From the NCBI RefSeq assembly GCF_963675165.1, contig NC_087378.1:1077001-1141000 (forward strand): 64,000 bases of DNA. Direction: 5' to 3'. Shown here piece after piece: positions 49,303 through 61,129 of the stretch. The stretch comes from Halichondria panicea. Lineage: Eukaryota; Porifera; Demospongiae; Suberitida; Halichondriidae. Each line of letters starts with the position of its first letter. The first letter of the stretch is position 1. The notes under the pieces were generated by a model. That model worked only from the letters and a program-made list of their open reading frames with translations. It was not told where the DNA came from and did not search any database. The position numbers and the translations under genes are program-made.

Positions 49303-49523
49303 CTTGCTGGCTGAAAGTTGTAGTAAGCCACACCCCTTCTTTGTGTGAAAGGGCGTGACTTCAAGATTGAGGTTGTTGTCTCGGTCCCAGGCTGATTAAA
49401 AATAGTATGTTAATTGGCTTGGGACCGAGACTAGGTCTGCTTTGCATACAGCCAGCCCCTCCCCCAAAATATTGTAGGAGGTCAACATCACACACAAATT
49501 GACTGCTACAAAGCTAGCTAAAG
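49303..49523. promoter_or_regulatory. Divergent promoter DDX41 / DOK-like with palindrome
   Basis: 221 bp between the two ATGs. The centre holds an inverted repeat, arms 49378-49399 and 49410-49431 (GTCTCGGTCCCAGGCTGATTAA and its near complement, 10-bp loop). This is the same GCCTCGATCCCAGGC-type repeat as at 61667 and 16331. Confidence 0.6.
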
Positions 49524-51423
49524 ATGTCTCAATCTGCTATCAGGAAGAAAGGCTATCTATTTAAGCTCCCTGTCAAAGGACTGCTCAAAGTAAGCTGTCA
49601 AGTTGACCTTGTGGGTAGATTATATTGAGAAATGAACATGGGCTCTGTGTGTCAATTTGAAAAAAGTTGAATTACTAAAATTAATTACTCTTACAGAAAT
49701 GGAGCAGGAGATGGTTTGTGCTACATGCTACGAGTCACGAGGGAGTCATCAGAATGGAGTACTTTGATAGTGACGCGTGTGAGATAGGCTCTCTGGGGAA
49801 AAGGACTATACCTTTGAGGGACTGCAGTGGCATCAAACAATCTGTTGGAAACAAGACACAGCCCTATGTCTTTGAGCTACAAAGCCAAATTGGTAATATT
49901 TATCATCTAGTTGCATGAGGCTTCAATACTATAATCCCAACCATATTTTACGTAGTATATACCAAGACTAAAATTATAGCTACATCCACTTATCCCCTAT
50001 AGGGTATCACCAATTTGCCTGTGATAGTCAGCCTATTCTTGAGGAGTGGGTGGAAAACATTAAAGAAGCTCTTCACGAAGACAAGATGAAACGAAGACAG
50101 AGGAAAACTCAATCACTTGTCATCAACCGTGACTATGATACGAGCAGTTTCGCTGACAAAAAAGGACCATCCCACACAAACTACAGTGACATTGCTGAAG
50201 GTGAGGGTTAATATACATGTAGGATGGAATACAAACACTTTTCTCTGTTATAGGTACCTACAGAGTCAGGATAGAACAAAACGAAACAGCTAGTAAGATG
50301 GCTCTCGAAGGCGAGTATAATCTACTAATAACAACGACCTCACTCTCTATTGTTGGAATAAATTCTGGAGCTGCAATTGCAGTATGGCACTACAAATTCC
50401 TCAAGAATTACGGAAAGCAACATGGGCGATTTCACTTTGAAACTGGGAAATCATCACCAACAGGCGAAGGTAATTTCTTGTGCGTAACAACCTGCTCAAA
50501 GGAAATTTTCGGAGTGGTGCACCGAAACATTAAAAGGTTACGCGAGGCCAAACAAGGTACTGCATTAGAGAAAAAAGTTGGAGAGCCGGTGGAAAGTCAG
50601 CAGAAAATTCAAGACGAAAAAAAAGCTGCTGCTTTAAAGAAACAGAGCTCAACTGATAAAGGACTTCAAGGAAAAAGCAGTGAAAAGAGGTCATCCCGAG
50701 AGATTGCTGGACAACCAACAACTGGTCGTTATAGAACCAGCCAAAACCTCGAGGAAGCTGACGCACAAAATCATTACACTCTAGCAGGAGCTACAGACGA
50801 GGATTTTGACCCGAGCCATCTCTACACAGCAGTAAACAAAGAAAAGAAGCAGGAGGAAAACTCTCCCCCACCAGAAGCAGGAGGTGATTTCGATCCAAGT
50901 CACCTCTATACCACTGTAAACAAGCAGAAAAAACCATCAAGTATGTTAAGAAAATTCATTTGCATAGTTATGAATTGTTTCTTTACTATACACAGGGCCT
51001 CCACCAAACCCACCCCAGCCCTACTCAGTAACTGCTCAGGCTACTCGTGACCAGACCGATGATCCATCAGCTGTGAACCTTCCTCCATCCGTAGTTAGTG
51101 GAGATACAAATCGACACTCACTAGGGAGTGTCCGGGATTCTCGAGATAGCGCCTTTGTTCAGCTCAACCTTTTAGGCTCATTCGATGAAGAATTAGAGAA
51201 CGTACAGCCGTCAATGGAAGAAGCTGGGAATCCGACATGGAGCGATTCTTTCAATGTACCCAACAAAACAGAGGATCTGATCAATTTCGATATTGGTCAA
51301 CTCGACAGTAACTTTATGGGGCAAATTGATGGTGGAACTGGCTTGCCTGAAAGCAACACCCTTAACCAAGAGCAGTTTGACCAGATGTGGGATGATGTAT
51401 TCTCTACAGTCCCAACTGCCTAG
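49524..51423 (+). CDS. DOK-like docking protein (PH-PTB adaptor)
   Basis: Adaptor downstream of receptor tyrosine kinases. Five exons: 49524-49589, 49697-49892, 50003-50200, 50254-50940 and 50996-51423 (about 524 residues). Residues 8-110 form a PH domain (RKKGYLFKLP, KKWSRRWFVLHA, invariant Trp in WVENIKEAL). Residues about 150-255 form an IRS-type PTB domain (GTYRVRIEQ, GEYNLLITTTSLSIVG, VWHYKFLKNYGKQHGRFHFETG, GEGNFLCVTT). The tail has repeated tyrosine motifs: NHYTLAG, FDPSHLYTAVNKEKK and FDPSHLYTTVNKQKK, the last two a tandem duplication around 50800-50940. These are followed by PPPNPPQPYSV and an acidic C-terminus (NFDIGQLD, FDQMWDDVF). The architecture is that of DOK1-7; which member cannot be decided. 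Confidence 0.9.
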
Positions 51424-51788
51424 AACCATTACTATAAGAAACTTAAACTTCATAGATAGATATTTATTACGCAAACCAGTATAATTACACTAATTATGAT
51501 AAATTATTAGCACGTCTTTTTATAATGCAGTCAATGTTTAGTAATGAAATCGAACTTTTTTGGCTCCTCTGGGTAGTCTGTAAGGGGTATAAAGAATTAT
51601 TATAATTGCATGTTTGGTGTATTGTGTAAAATTTCCCTGTTTTCGTGGGTTAGCAATCCTCCACGAAAATTAGGTCCATGAAAAAATGTCATTTGACCAA
51701 AATTAATAGCGCGACATTTATTCAACGAAATACTTTTAATTAAAATTCATAAGTGCCTGGAACATTTTTGCGCTTACGGTATTTATAC
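51424..51788. mobile_element. Convergent spacer with MITE-like repeat (51624-51780)
   Basis: 365 bp between the stop of the DOK-like gene (+) and the stop of the CCDC172-like gene (-). Its second half shares start and end motifs (TTTTCGTGGGTTAGCAATCC; TTTATTCAACGAAATACTTT) with the repeat in the GOLGA7 intron. It abuts the 3' end of the coiled-coil gene, so it may provide part of its 3' UTR. Confidence 0.65.
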
Positions 51789-53456
51789 TTACTCAGAGTC
51801 TTGTGCTCCAGCGGACCTGAAATTGGAGATTCCCCGACTCTTTGGCACCTGCTGTGGTTGTAGGATCGAGTTTACCGAAGGCTCTAAGAGACGGGGAACT
51901 TTTGAGCCACTTGCTGCTGTGGGCTCTTTGGTGACTGTGCTTTGTTTGGTTGTGGTTGTCGACTGTTGGTTTGAAACTGATGAGCTTGCTCGTTTAAAGT
52001 CACGGTTTGAAGTAGTCACAGAAGGCAGCTTGGTAAAGTTAGAAGGAGGTAGCTGTTTCTTTGAAGCACTTTTTTGAACTTTTACTGTTACAGCCTCTTG
52101 AAATACTTCATTATCAGAGAATGTGATGTCATCTTCGTCAACTTCCATACCCCACCCTGTAGCACTATCATCATCGCCAACATTTGTCAACTTGTCCATT
52201 TCTGTGCCATACGGTTTAGAGTCCATTGCAGAAGTAGGAGGTTCCTCAGAGTTCGGTGCTGGGATGTACCGCAAAGTATAGGGATTATAATGTCCACTGC
52301 TACGAGACGAACTTGCTGTTGAATGTTGAGTATCAAATTTCTTGTCAGTCATTCGTTGTTTCATCTGTTTGTGGTAGTATTGGCGTTGGAGCTCATCCTG
52401 CTCCTCTGAGAGTTGCTGACATATCATATCTCCGGTAGACCCTTTGCATGATTCAAGTTCTCTCTGAAGTCTGTATGGGAATAACAACATATAAAAAGGT
52501 CACAGCTTTCATTTCTCACCGAACAAACTCAGGCTCTTGGCAAAGTGACTGATCCATCGACACTTTCTCCTGATCAAGAGCGAATATCTCCTTCTTTATA
52601 TCCTCTTCAGCTTTGTTCAATTCTGCAGAGTAGAACATAATACGATAACAAACACAGTCTATAGTGTACATACCAAGCTCATCGCTGACATCAAATAACT
52701 TGTTTTCAGTTTCGGACAGCACACATTGATACTTATTGACTTCCTCCTGTTGACATTGGATTTCCACTAACTCTGCGTAAAAAACAACATAAATGGTAAG
52801 TTTTTCTAAAAGCAATGGACAGTGCACAGTCTAGTCACCTGCTTCTAGTAGTAAAATCTCATCTTGAAGAAGAGCCTGTTCTTTCTTTAAGTCCTTATCT
52901 CTGTGTCTAACTCCAGAGCCCAGCAGGTCATAGTATTGGCTAAATTTTGTCAACTCCTCAATGAATTCAGTCTGCTCCGACTCATATTTCTTTTCAGCTT
53001 CAAGCTAAGAAGGAGGATTGAATAATACAGGTGAGTATAAACTTATAATGTACAGTGAAGTGACTTTTCTTACAGCTTTCAGAGAATCAATCCGTTTGGC
53101 CTCAAACAAAGTGTCTCTCTGACTTGTTAGGATATCTTTTCTGATCTGAAAGATTTGCATCTCCGCTTCTCCGTCGGCAAGCTTGTTCATCTTCATAGCT
53201 AGTTTTCCTCGATTGTGTTGAATATCCTCTCGGACTTGGTGAATGCAAGACTGGCATCTCTCCACCTTATCTCCAACTGCAAAATTTACCATAAAACAAC
53301 AATTTAACGTACAGGTACTAGATAGATCTAGGTGCGGTCTGAGAAAAGGCCAAGATATTCGGTTCATTTCATACCAAGTCTTAGCTCATCGACTCTTGCT
53401 TTGAACTTCTGTTCAGAGTGAAGAATCTGGTTAAATAGCTCATTTAAATCAGTCAT
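51789..53456 (-). CDS. CCDC172-like coiled-coil protein
   Basis: Seven exons from ATG 53456 (MTDLNELFNQILHSEQ) to the stop at 51789, about 460 residues. The N-terminal half is almost all coiled coil and parallels vertebrate CCDC172 in blocks and order: FNQILHSEQ against FQHIIFSEH, ILTSQRDTLFEAKRIDSLK against EITSQRNTLLQTFEAIKK, and FIEELTKFSQYYDL against FIKEITDFNDEYEI. The C-terminal half (51789-52460) is longer than in vertebrates, Ser/Thr-rich and disordered, with an acidic patch (GMEVDEDDITFSDNEVFQEA). CCDC172 is a poorly known testis-enriched protein linked to the sperm midpiece; the function here is unknown. It is divergent from the RING gene, 287 bp between starts. Confidence 0.7.
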
Positions 53457-53743
53457 CCTACACCCAGCATCAGACCAGAGCAGCAGACAGCAAATTGATA
53501 ATAGTACATCAGCTGCTAAAGGCGCATGCGCGGATAGGTAATCTCCACACACGCTAAAAATAGAGATTACAGTGACGTAACACCTGCACTGTCACTCGTT
53601 ACTATTATTCATCTGTTTGTGGGTTATTTGTGGTATGCATAATCATGCAAGTCATTGTAATTACAAGGTGTATAAAAGCATTGATACAAGAGGGCAATTG
53701 TATAAGGAAAATTATAACTATTCTATAGATCTATTCAATCAAA
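53457..53743. promoter_or_regulatory. Divergent promoter CCDC172-like / RING gene
   Basis: 287 bp between start codons on opposite strands. It contains GGCGCATGCGCGG (53520-53532), an NRF1-type palindrome (GCGCATGCGC) common in animal bidirectional promoters. Function is inferred. Confidence 0.5.
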
Positions 53744-55307
53744 ATGGATTCTTCTGCATCTCCATTGGAACCTGCAATCAAAATGTCACAGGACGATGAA
53801 TTACAAGAAGATTTTTCAAGCAAATTGTTGTCAAAAATAAAGAGGTTCGTAAAACACAATACTAAATTGCTTCAATTAAATAATTCTCTCATTTGCTAGT
53901 GAGGCAATGTATGAGCTGCGTCGGCTACAACATCAACAACGACCTGTAACGGAATTCTGCAACAAGCAACAACTAGAGGAGTTCTTTTGCAAACGTTTAC
54001 CCCCTCCTCAACTAGATACAGCTTCTGCCGATGCCAGCAATGCTTCCCTGGTCTCCAATCGAGCAAAGCAACTCACAGCTTCTGCATCCAAGGCAAAAAA
54101 CTTCATGCCAGAAGGAATTCGTCTTGAGGTTAGAGGTCTCTTTGACCAACGGAGAGTAACAGAAACATTGGAGGGTCCTCTTCGAAATGAGATGGATCGT
54201 TTGCTTCAGCAAGGCCTTGAGAGGAGACAAAGAAGGGTTCAAGGTCGCCGCTCACGCTCTGGTGGGAACAGACATCGTGGAGATTCTTCACCTCGCCATG
54301 TTAGGCAGAATAGAAGACACATTCGATTCAATATTCCTGAGAATGGCCGGTATCCAATGCCTCAACGAGATCAAAGCCGAATTGTGGATACTTTGATGCA
54401 GAGTCCAGCTCTTAATTCCCTCAAACCTGAAGCACGAGAGGAAGTAGTTTCTGAAGTCAGGAATCTTGTTCAGCAGCAGTTGGTCACCTCTGCTTTGTCA
54501 GGGGAATTCCGAGGAGTTTTGGAGCTAAATATTCAGGTGAGAAATAACTTTTTTCTTAGTGAGTAATAATATTTAAGTAAACAAATTTTATATACAGCAA
54601 CAACTCAATCATTCTCAACAAGGGCTCTCTGGTGAGGACGCTGTTCGTTCCTTGCAACGAGGAAGGAGCTCTCCAAGGTAATACTATACACAGTGATATA
54701 CAGTTAACTAAACTGCATGACCTCTTGACCGGGTCACCATGGCTTGTATCGTTAAGTGTTACTTTAGCTGTGATATTGCTAAAAATACAGGCACAGTGAA
54801 GCAGAAAGATCTTCCAACTTGTCGAGAGGTGGTGATATGAGGGAGATTAGGGAGATGAAATCACAGCTGGACGAGCTGAAGCAGTTAATGAAGACAAGCT
54901 TTGAGCTCCAGTTAGACATACAGAGGTCCATCCGACAAGAAGTGGCTGCAGCCCTCTCTGCTTTCATTACTTCACAGCCTACTGGTGCTTGTCCTGTGCC
55001 CACTCTCAGTAAGTATATTTATAACCTCTTCATAATCATCATTTTAATATAATTATATCCTCGCAATACAGCCGTTCCCAGTGGCCATGCAAGTGTTGTT
55101 AAAACCACACCTTCATCTGTCCCTGTTGTGGAGTGTGGGAACTGTGTTATCTGCTCAGACGGTGCAATCGACTCTGTGGTCTACCGATGTGGGCACATGT
55201 GTATGTGCATGGCCTGCGGAATAGATCTCAAGTCCAAAGGAATGAAGTGCCCAGTTTGCCGATCTCCCATCACTGATGTGATTCGAGCTTATTCGAGCAT
55301 GCTATGA
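53744..55307 (+). CDS. C-terminal RING E3 ligase, Neuralized-like RING
   Basis: Five exons: 53744-53844, 53900-54536, 54598-54677, 54791-55008 and 55072-55307, in phase, about 423 residues. The N-terminal half is polar (LRRLQHQQRPVTEF) with an Arg-rich block (RRQRRVQGRRSRSGG), then a helical segment (EAREEVVSEVRNLVQQQL). A coiled-coil helix follows (IREMKSQLDELKQLMKTSFELQLDIQRSIRQEVAAAL). The last about 50 residues are a RING: CVICSDGAIDSVVYRCGHMC, then CMACGIDL and CPVCRSPI. This closely follows the Neuralized/IAP-type RING with the short CGHMCxCxxC spacing. The Neuralized NHR domains are absent, so it is not Neuralized. Probably a dimeric E3 ligase; substrates unknown. Confidence 0.75.
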
Positions 55308-56069
55308 TTTGAACATTAATTTTTTTCTGTGGATATAATTATATTTGTGTAACTAGATAACTTGTCACAATGTCCCATTCATGGAATTGTTTTGCCTTAT
55401 ATACATAATAATTATATACAAAGAAGGTGGAGCTGGCATGCGCAAGCGCATATAAAATTATGTCAGCATTAGGCCACTCCAAGTGATACTCTGGTTTCTG
55501 GTCCACCGCCCGCATCAGATTTTATTCTATCTCATTATTATTTTTTTTTTTTTTTTTTTTTTAAGCCTTTATGGCGAAACGAGTAGGCAAGGTAAGTACA
55601 AACGGGTAGACAAACGGGTAGACAGATATAAATCGAAATCTAAGTAAGGTAAAGATATGAAGAACAAACTAGCATAATTATATAGTAAGTTTAGGTATGC
55701 CCATCAAGCACAGGTGATAGAGTTGGTGACCTGTGAATGAGCATGGAAGCATTCCCTCGCCAAAGGGCTATGCTGACTCTCCCAAAGAGGTGTTTAATGG
55801 TGTATTTCTACTACGCATGCGCAGAATGGTCCATGTGGTACAAAATAGTGTGATAATTATATTCATTTGCAAAATAATGAGATTCATAAGGCGAAATTGA
55901 TAAATGAGAAAAGCCGCCTGCCTGCATGTAATTAGAAAAACTTCAGGACCAGAAACCAGAGTGTCACTTGGATCGAGTGGCCTTAACTGAAATAACTCGG
56001 TTGTATAGCTAGCTAGTTAAAGAGAGTTTGCAGTGTGCAGTCGAGTCAGTAGCCTAAGCTGGCTCTGAA
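55308..56069. mobile_element. Non-autonomous TIR element (55471-55984)
   Basis: The 762-bp gap between the RING gene and the first GPCR is mostly one element. The left end AGGCCACTCCAAGTGATACT, then CTGGTTTCTGGTCC, pairs with the right end (GGACCAGAAACCAGAGTGTC to GTGGCCTT) except for a 4-base insertion. The interior has a T22 run at 55541-55562 and no frame. 56000-56069 should hold the GPCR promoter. Confidence 0.75.
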
Positions 56070-59000
56070 ATGGATTTGTCAAGTGCTATTTTCCTAACTG
56101 TATTCTTGATTGGACAGGTGCGGAGTGACAGGGAACAAAAAAATTTCTATTGTTGCTCTGAAGTATGTAGCCTAGATTCTGGTGTGTGCGATCCTGTGCT
56201 GGATGATTTCTCGAAGGACTCCTCCACAGTTTTAATGTAAGTTTGCATTGCAACTGCACCATGATAACGATTATCATTTCTTGTGTATATAGGAAGCTAC
56301 GTTTTAAGCTAAAACTTTCAGATATCAATGCAAAGTATATGGACACAGTCAGTCTAAAAATTCGTGAATTTCTAGAGCCTCAAGACATCGCAGATTGGGA
56401 AATATTGGCTACATTTTATTCCAATACGTCTACATTTGAGAACCAGTATCCCTTGACTCAAAATGAAATCGAAGTTGAACCAGACTCTGCATCTGTAACA
56501 GTATATTTGCCCGGAGAATCCTACGAGCGAGTACAGTTTGGCTGGTTTTTCAGCCATATTTTAAAGCAAAAAACTTTGAGCCCTGAAGAACAAGCAGCTA
56601 AAATATCCAGAGTCACCGGATCTATTTCTGACATATCAGTCACAATTCTCAACAAAGGGGGCCTGGAGTGAGTATAAATTATGTACCATTCCCGTACGTT
56701 TATATATACATGTCAGTGGCGGATCCAGTGCAGGGCACAAGGGACATGTGCCCCCCTTTTCTGGCTCACAAAGTGGGTGTGGCTTAGAGCAGCAATCAAT
56801 TATTGCAGATGCAGAATAGCAGACGATCTCTAGTTGTACACTTTTGAAGCTGAAGAGCAAGATTCTGCTATCTTTTGCTACTATGTATGTCATACTGTCA
56901 TCAATCAATCCGTGATCAGAAAAGTTACACTGATTGGGCTTTAAAAAACTGTTGACCTTTTTTTTAGTAAATATTTTCTTCAAACTACCCCCCTTTTCAA
57001 AATTCCTCGATTCGCCCCTGCATGTATGGACAGATTGGATCTCTGTGCTGCATAGCCAAGAATGCAAAACACATCATGGATGTATTAAATTGTGAACTGT
57101 GCATCGTGCAATTCACACCCGTTTACATTACAATATGGCTTTAGAAAAGGAATTAATTTAATGGTATCGCATTTCGTTCTTAGAAATGTATAGCTCTAAT
57201 AAGCTTTGGATAATTGCATGTATGCAGATCAACCCTGTGGGCTTCCACAACACATGGCAATGCTCAAGGGAAGCAAGAACTAACTGGAGCTTCATTCAAA
57301 TCAAAAGTGCTGGCTATTGTCCCAAACAACGGTATAATTTATTGTCATTAACTAACACGGTGGTAAGTAAGTTTCTTTTTCCATAGGTTATGAAAAGAGG
57401 AACCATGACATTGTTAGAAGATCGGGTAAAAATAAGAGAAGTGGATGCAGTACGAGTAATGGAAAGTGTATGTGTAATGGTATCGGTAATCCAAACTGCA
57501 ATGGCGATGGAACTGACTCCACAACGCCGCCACCTCCAACTACCGTCCCCACAACGCCGCCACCTATAACTACCGTCCCCACAACGCCGCCACCTATAAC
57601 TACCGTCCCCACAACGCCGCCACCTCCAACTACTGTCCCCACAACGCCACCACCTATAACTACCGTCCCCACAACGCCGCCACCTCCAACTACTGTCCCC
57701 ATAACGCCACCACCTATAACTACCGTCCCCACAACGCCACCACCTATAACTACCGTCCCCACAACGCCACCACCTATAACTACCGTCTCCACAACGCCGC
57801 CACCTCCAACTACTGTCCCCACAACGTCACCACCTATAACTACTGTCCCCACAACGCCGCCACCTCCAACTACTGTCCCCACAACGCCACCACCTATAAC
57901 TACCGTCCCCACAACGCCACCACCTATAACTACCGTCCCCACAACGCCACCACCTATAACTACCGTCCCCACAACGCCACCACCTATAACTACTGTCCCC
58001 ACAACATCGCCACCTCCAACTACTGTCCCCAAAATGCCACCTACTGCACGGATTGACTCTGTAATTGTGTTTGTATTTTATACAGTGAAATGTTTATTGT
58101 CGTTCCCCTACAGGACGTGTTAGTAGCCAATGAAGTGATGGCATTGGAATCCGAAATTAGAGCATTAGTGAACCAGCTGGACAGCTCCGCAATTGATAGC
58201 ATACCTGCTATCAAAATGTTGTCAGATACTGTCAGCAATCTGCTGAGTCTTAAAACTAACACATTCATAGTACAGATAGATCAAAAAGTAAGTCTCACGT
58301 ATCCTTTGATTTATTAATATATATAAAATACAGCAATTTCTGGGAGGAATAGCAAGGCTATTTAATGGTATCAAGCAACTTAAAATTGCAGAGAGATCAT
58401 CTCCTGCCAGTCAACTACTTCAACTTCTTGACATTGTCACTCTGACACTATTCACTGAAGGCGTCACCAACAGTGGTAACCTCAGTAAGCTTTTTGTGTT
58501 ATCAGTATTTTGCACACTTGACTGTATGTATGCACTGTACAGGTGTTAATGTAACTACTGTCAATCTGCTTGATGGTATCTCTATAATCCCTGGAGTGGA
58601 AGTGAACGGGACATCAATTCAAGTCTCCTCTGATGTTATTGAGCAGGTTACTAATGAGAATTTAGGTAAGTTGCTCCAAGAGCAATTTTTAACAGTAATT
58701 TCACCATCTTTATTCAGTGCGGATGTCATCGATTTACTTCTCTGATTTGAGTGAAGTACTTGTGGACAAGTAAGTCATTGCATATATACAAACAATAATT
58801 ATTATGTTTCACACCACCACAGCGAAACCGCTGAACTACGACAGTCTTCTGTGATATCAACAGCTTTCTTGTGTGGGAGAAGAGTTTGTAACACAACGGC
58901 ACAGGCTTTGGAATTGGCGAAAATGCCATCAGTTGAGATTGTTTTAAAACACACTGTAAGTAACCTTACAATATTGTGTCAACATTAATTAGCACCTGAC

Positions 59001-61129
59001 CCCATTTCTCTCTTTTCTACATTGAAAGCTTAATTCAATTTTGCTAATTTTATAGACTGAAAGTGAAGAAACAGTTAACTGCTCATTCTGGGAGTTTAGG
59101 AAGTAAGTTGAAGTTGTAATGCCTATCGTTTACATCATACATTACCAGTAGTGGGGCTCAAGATCAATTGGATGGTTTCTGGAGTCAAGAAGGGTGCAAT
59201 AGAGTCGATGAAAAGTCTAACTCGTCTGTAACTGTGTGCCGCTGCAATCATCTGACACATTTTGCGATTCTGCTCAGTCCTAAACCCCCTCAGGTATACA
59301 TATACAATGCACAAGCTGAGCTTACCGTGTGTATGTCACTTGTATAGGTAAACAATGCTACAGGAATTGCACTTGGTGTCATTGGATACGTTGGTGTCTC
59401 AATTTCTATTGTTTGTCTTGCTGCAACTGCTCTGATATTCATCTGCTTTAGGTACGATATTATAATAGTTTGAAACTTCTACTATTCTATTCTTGCCCAC
59501 TATAATTATATAGGACACTTTGGAGTATGAGAAGCTACATTCACATACAGCTGTGCATTACAATTATCATCTCACAGTTGGTGTTTGTTACTGCAATAGA
59601 CAAGACAGGTTCTGAGGTATATCTCATGATTGTGTGTTTGTGTCGTAGCACACTAACCTATACAGAACAATTGCTATATTGATTGCAGTTTGGGCACTCT
59701 TTGTGTTACTGTATTTTATCCACTCAGGTTGGATGTGCAACAATTGCTGTTGTTCTTCATTATCTGTTTCTGGTTACCTTTATGTGGATGCTAATGGAAG
59801 GAGTGATATTGTACATAGTCCTGGTTAAAGTGTTTGTAAAATCAACACACAAGAAATATTACATCCTTGGGTTCACTTTGATCAGCTATGGTAGGTATTC
59901 TTGAGAAGCCATTTGTTTATGGAAATAATGTGCTACTCTGACGTGTGTTTTGACGCATAGTGATTCCTTCCTATCAGGGGCACCTCTATTCTATATGGGA
60001 ACAATTACTTTGCCATTGGGCTTCAGGAGTCCAAGTTGGGACTATGGCTACTCTACAGCGTGAGTTACCAAAGTCCTTCTATTACTACTCAAGTCATTCT
60101 TGTCTTTGTACGCAGGTGCTGGTTGCGGTATGATACACACTTCATTTGGGCGATTATTGCTCCAGTCATCGTTATAATAATGGTATGTGTTTACAGAGCC
60201 CTGTGTTTGAATTAAATTACGGTCTAATCAGTTATGGTAATGTTTATAGATCAACATTGGCTTCTTTTTAATGGCCATTGCAATCATGCATAAGCACGAC
60301 ATTCGTAACCAAGATCAAAAAGACAAAAAGGCAACCATAAAGTAAGTTTGATCATCGTGTAAATAATTATATATTGTTTGACGTTTATCTGTTCAGGCGA
60401 TGGCTGAAAGCAGCCGTTACTCTAACTGTTGTCATGGGTCTTACTTGGTTTTTGGGAGTGCTTGTGATTGGAGACAATCTCATAGCTGTGGCTTTTATTT
60501 TCACAATATTTGTCGCATTCCAGGTAATGTTTTACTGTGGTATTGACCACATCTTATAATTCTCAATTCCACTACAGGGGGTCATTATCTTTATTGTTCT
60601 AGTCCCACTCTCGAAACAGGTACGATAATTATGAGATTGAAATAGTGTATAAGTGTTCTCCTCAGGTTCGGAAAGCTTTCTTTATGTGGAGTCGTGATCG
60701 TGTTAATAGCTCATCCTTCCTCAGTTTGCACTTCGGGGACAAGCTGGAAACATGGATGGTGAGATGAACTTTTGTTGCATGCATAATTTGACTGTTTGAT
60801 TATTCTATGCAGTCTAAATCTAGAGACACTCAAGATCAGCTAGACACAGCAAAGAAGAACGATGTGAATGGTAAGCCACGGCCATGCAGGAGCACAGTGT
60901 AAAAGGGATTCAGTTGATTACAATGAAACTGTCAGTATGCTGATGACTATGTTTGCATGCAGGTACTCAATCTCACTATCAACTTGGGACATTCGACAGC
61001 AGTGGAAGTGGAAGCAATGTGTTGGAAAATCCAACCTATGATGACAGTACTTGTTCAGCACAAAATGGAGCCCCTGTTGACTGCAAAGATGTGTCACTAA
61101 ACTTAGAATCCTCATATTATAGAAATTAA
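56070..61129 (+). CDS. Adhesion GPCR with Thr/Pro repeat stalk (copy 1)
   Basis: About 18 exons starting at ATG 56070 (MDLSSAIFLTVFLIGQV, a signal peptide) with early exons 56070-56236, 56293-56667 and about 57228-57330. The N-terminal domain (CCSEVCSLDSGVCDPVLDDF, then a beta-rich region) is unrecognised. A mucin-like stalk of 17 ten-residue units (57521-58030) follows, then a GAIN domain (58114-59290) ending in the GPS motif CRCNHLTHFAIL (about 59238-59272), where autocleavage between Leu and Thr is expected by family. Seven hydrophobic segments run from 59350 to 60605 (VIGYVGVSISIVCLAATALIF first, last near AFIFTIFVAFQGVIIFIVLV), typical of family B2. The cytoplasmic tail ends LNLESSYYRN with possible phosphotyrosines (NPTYDD). 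The ligand is unknown. A hAT-like MITE interrupts the second intron. A tandem copy follows. Confidence 0.9.
56714..57020. mobile_element. hAT-like MITE
   Basis: A 307-bp element with short terminal inverted repeats CAGTGGCGGATCCAG and (reverse complement) CAGGGGCGAATCGAG, the consensus type of hAT non-autonomous elements. A clear 8-bp target duplication was not seen. It lies in an intron of GPCR copy 1 and is absent from the corresponding intron of copy 2. Confidence 0.75.
57521..58030 (+). repeat. Coding minisatellite, 17 x 30 bp
   Basis: Seventeen perfectly in-register 30-bp units encode TTPPP(I/P)TTVP. Units alternate partly between the Ile and the Pro form, giving a 60-bp higher-order pattern. 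It forms a Thr/Pro-rich, probably O-glycosylated stalk in the GPCR ectodomain. Both strands are open because the unit length is a multiple of three; only the + strand is in phase with flanking exons. Confidence 0.95.

Noticed and set aside
57388-58032. A 214-codon open frame on the - strand through the minisatellite
   Set aside because: The 30-bp repeat has no stop on either strand; only the + strand is in phase with the GPCR exons.
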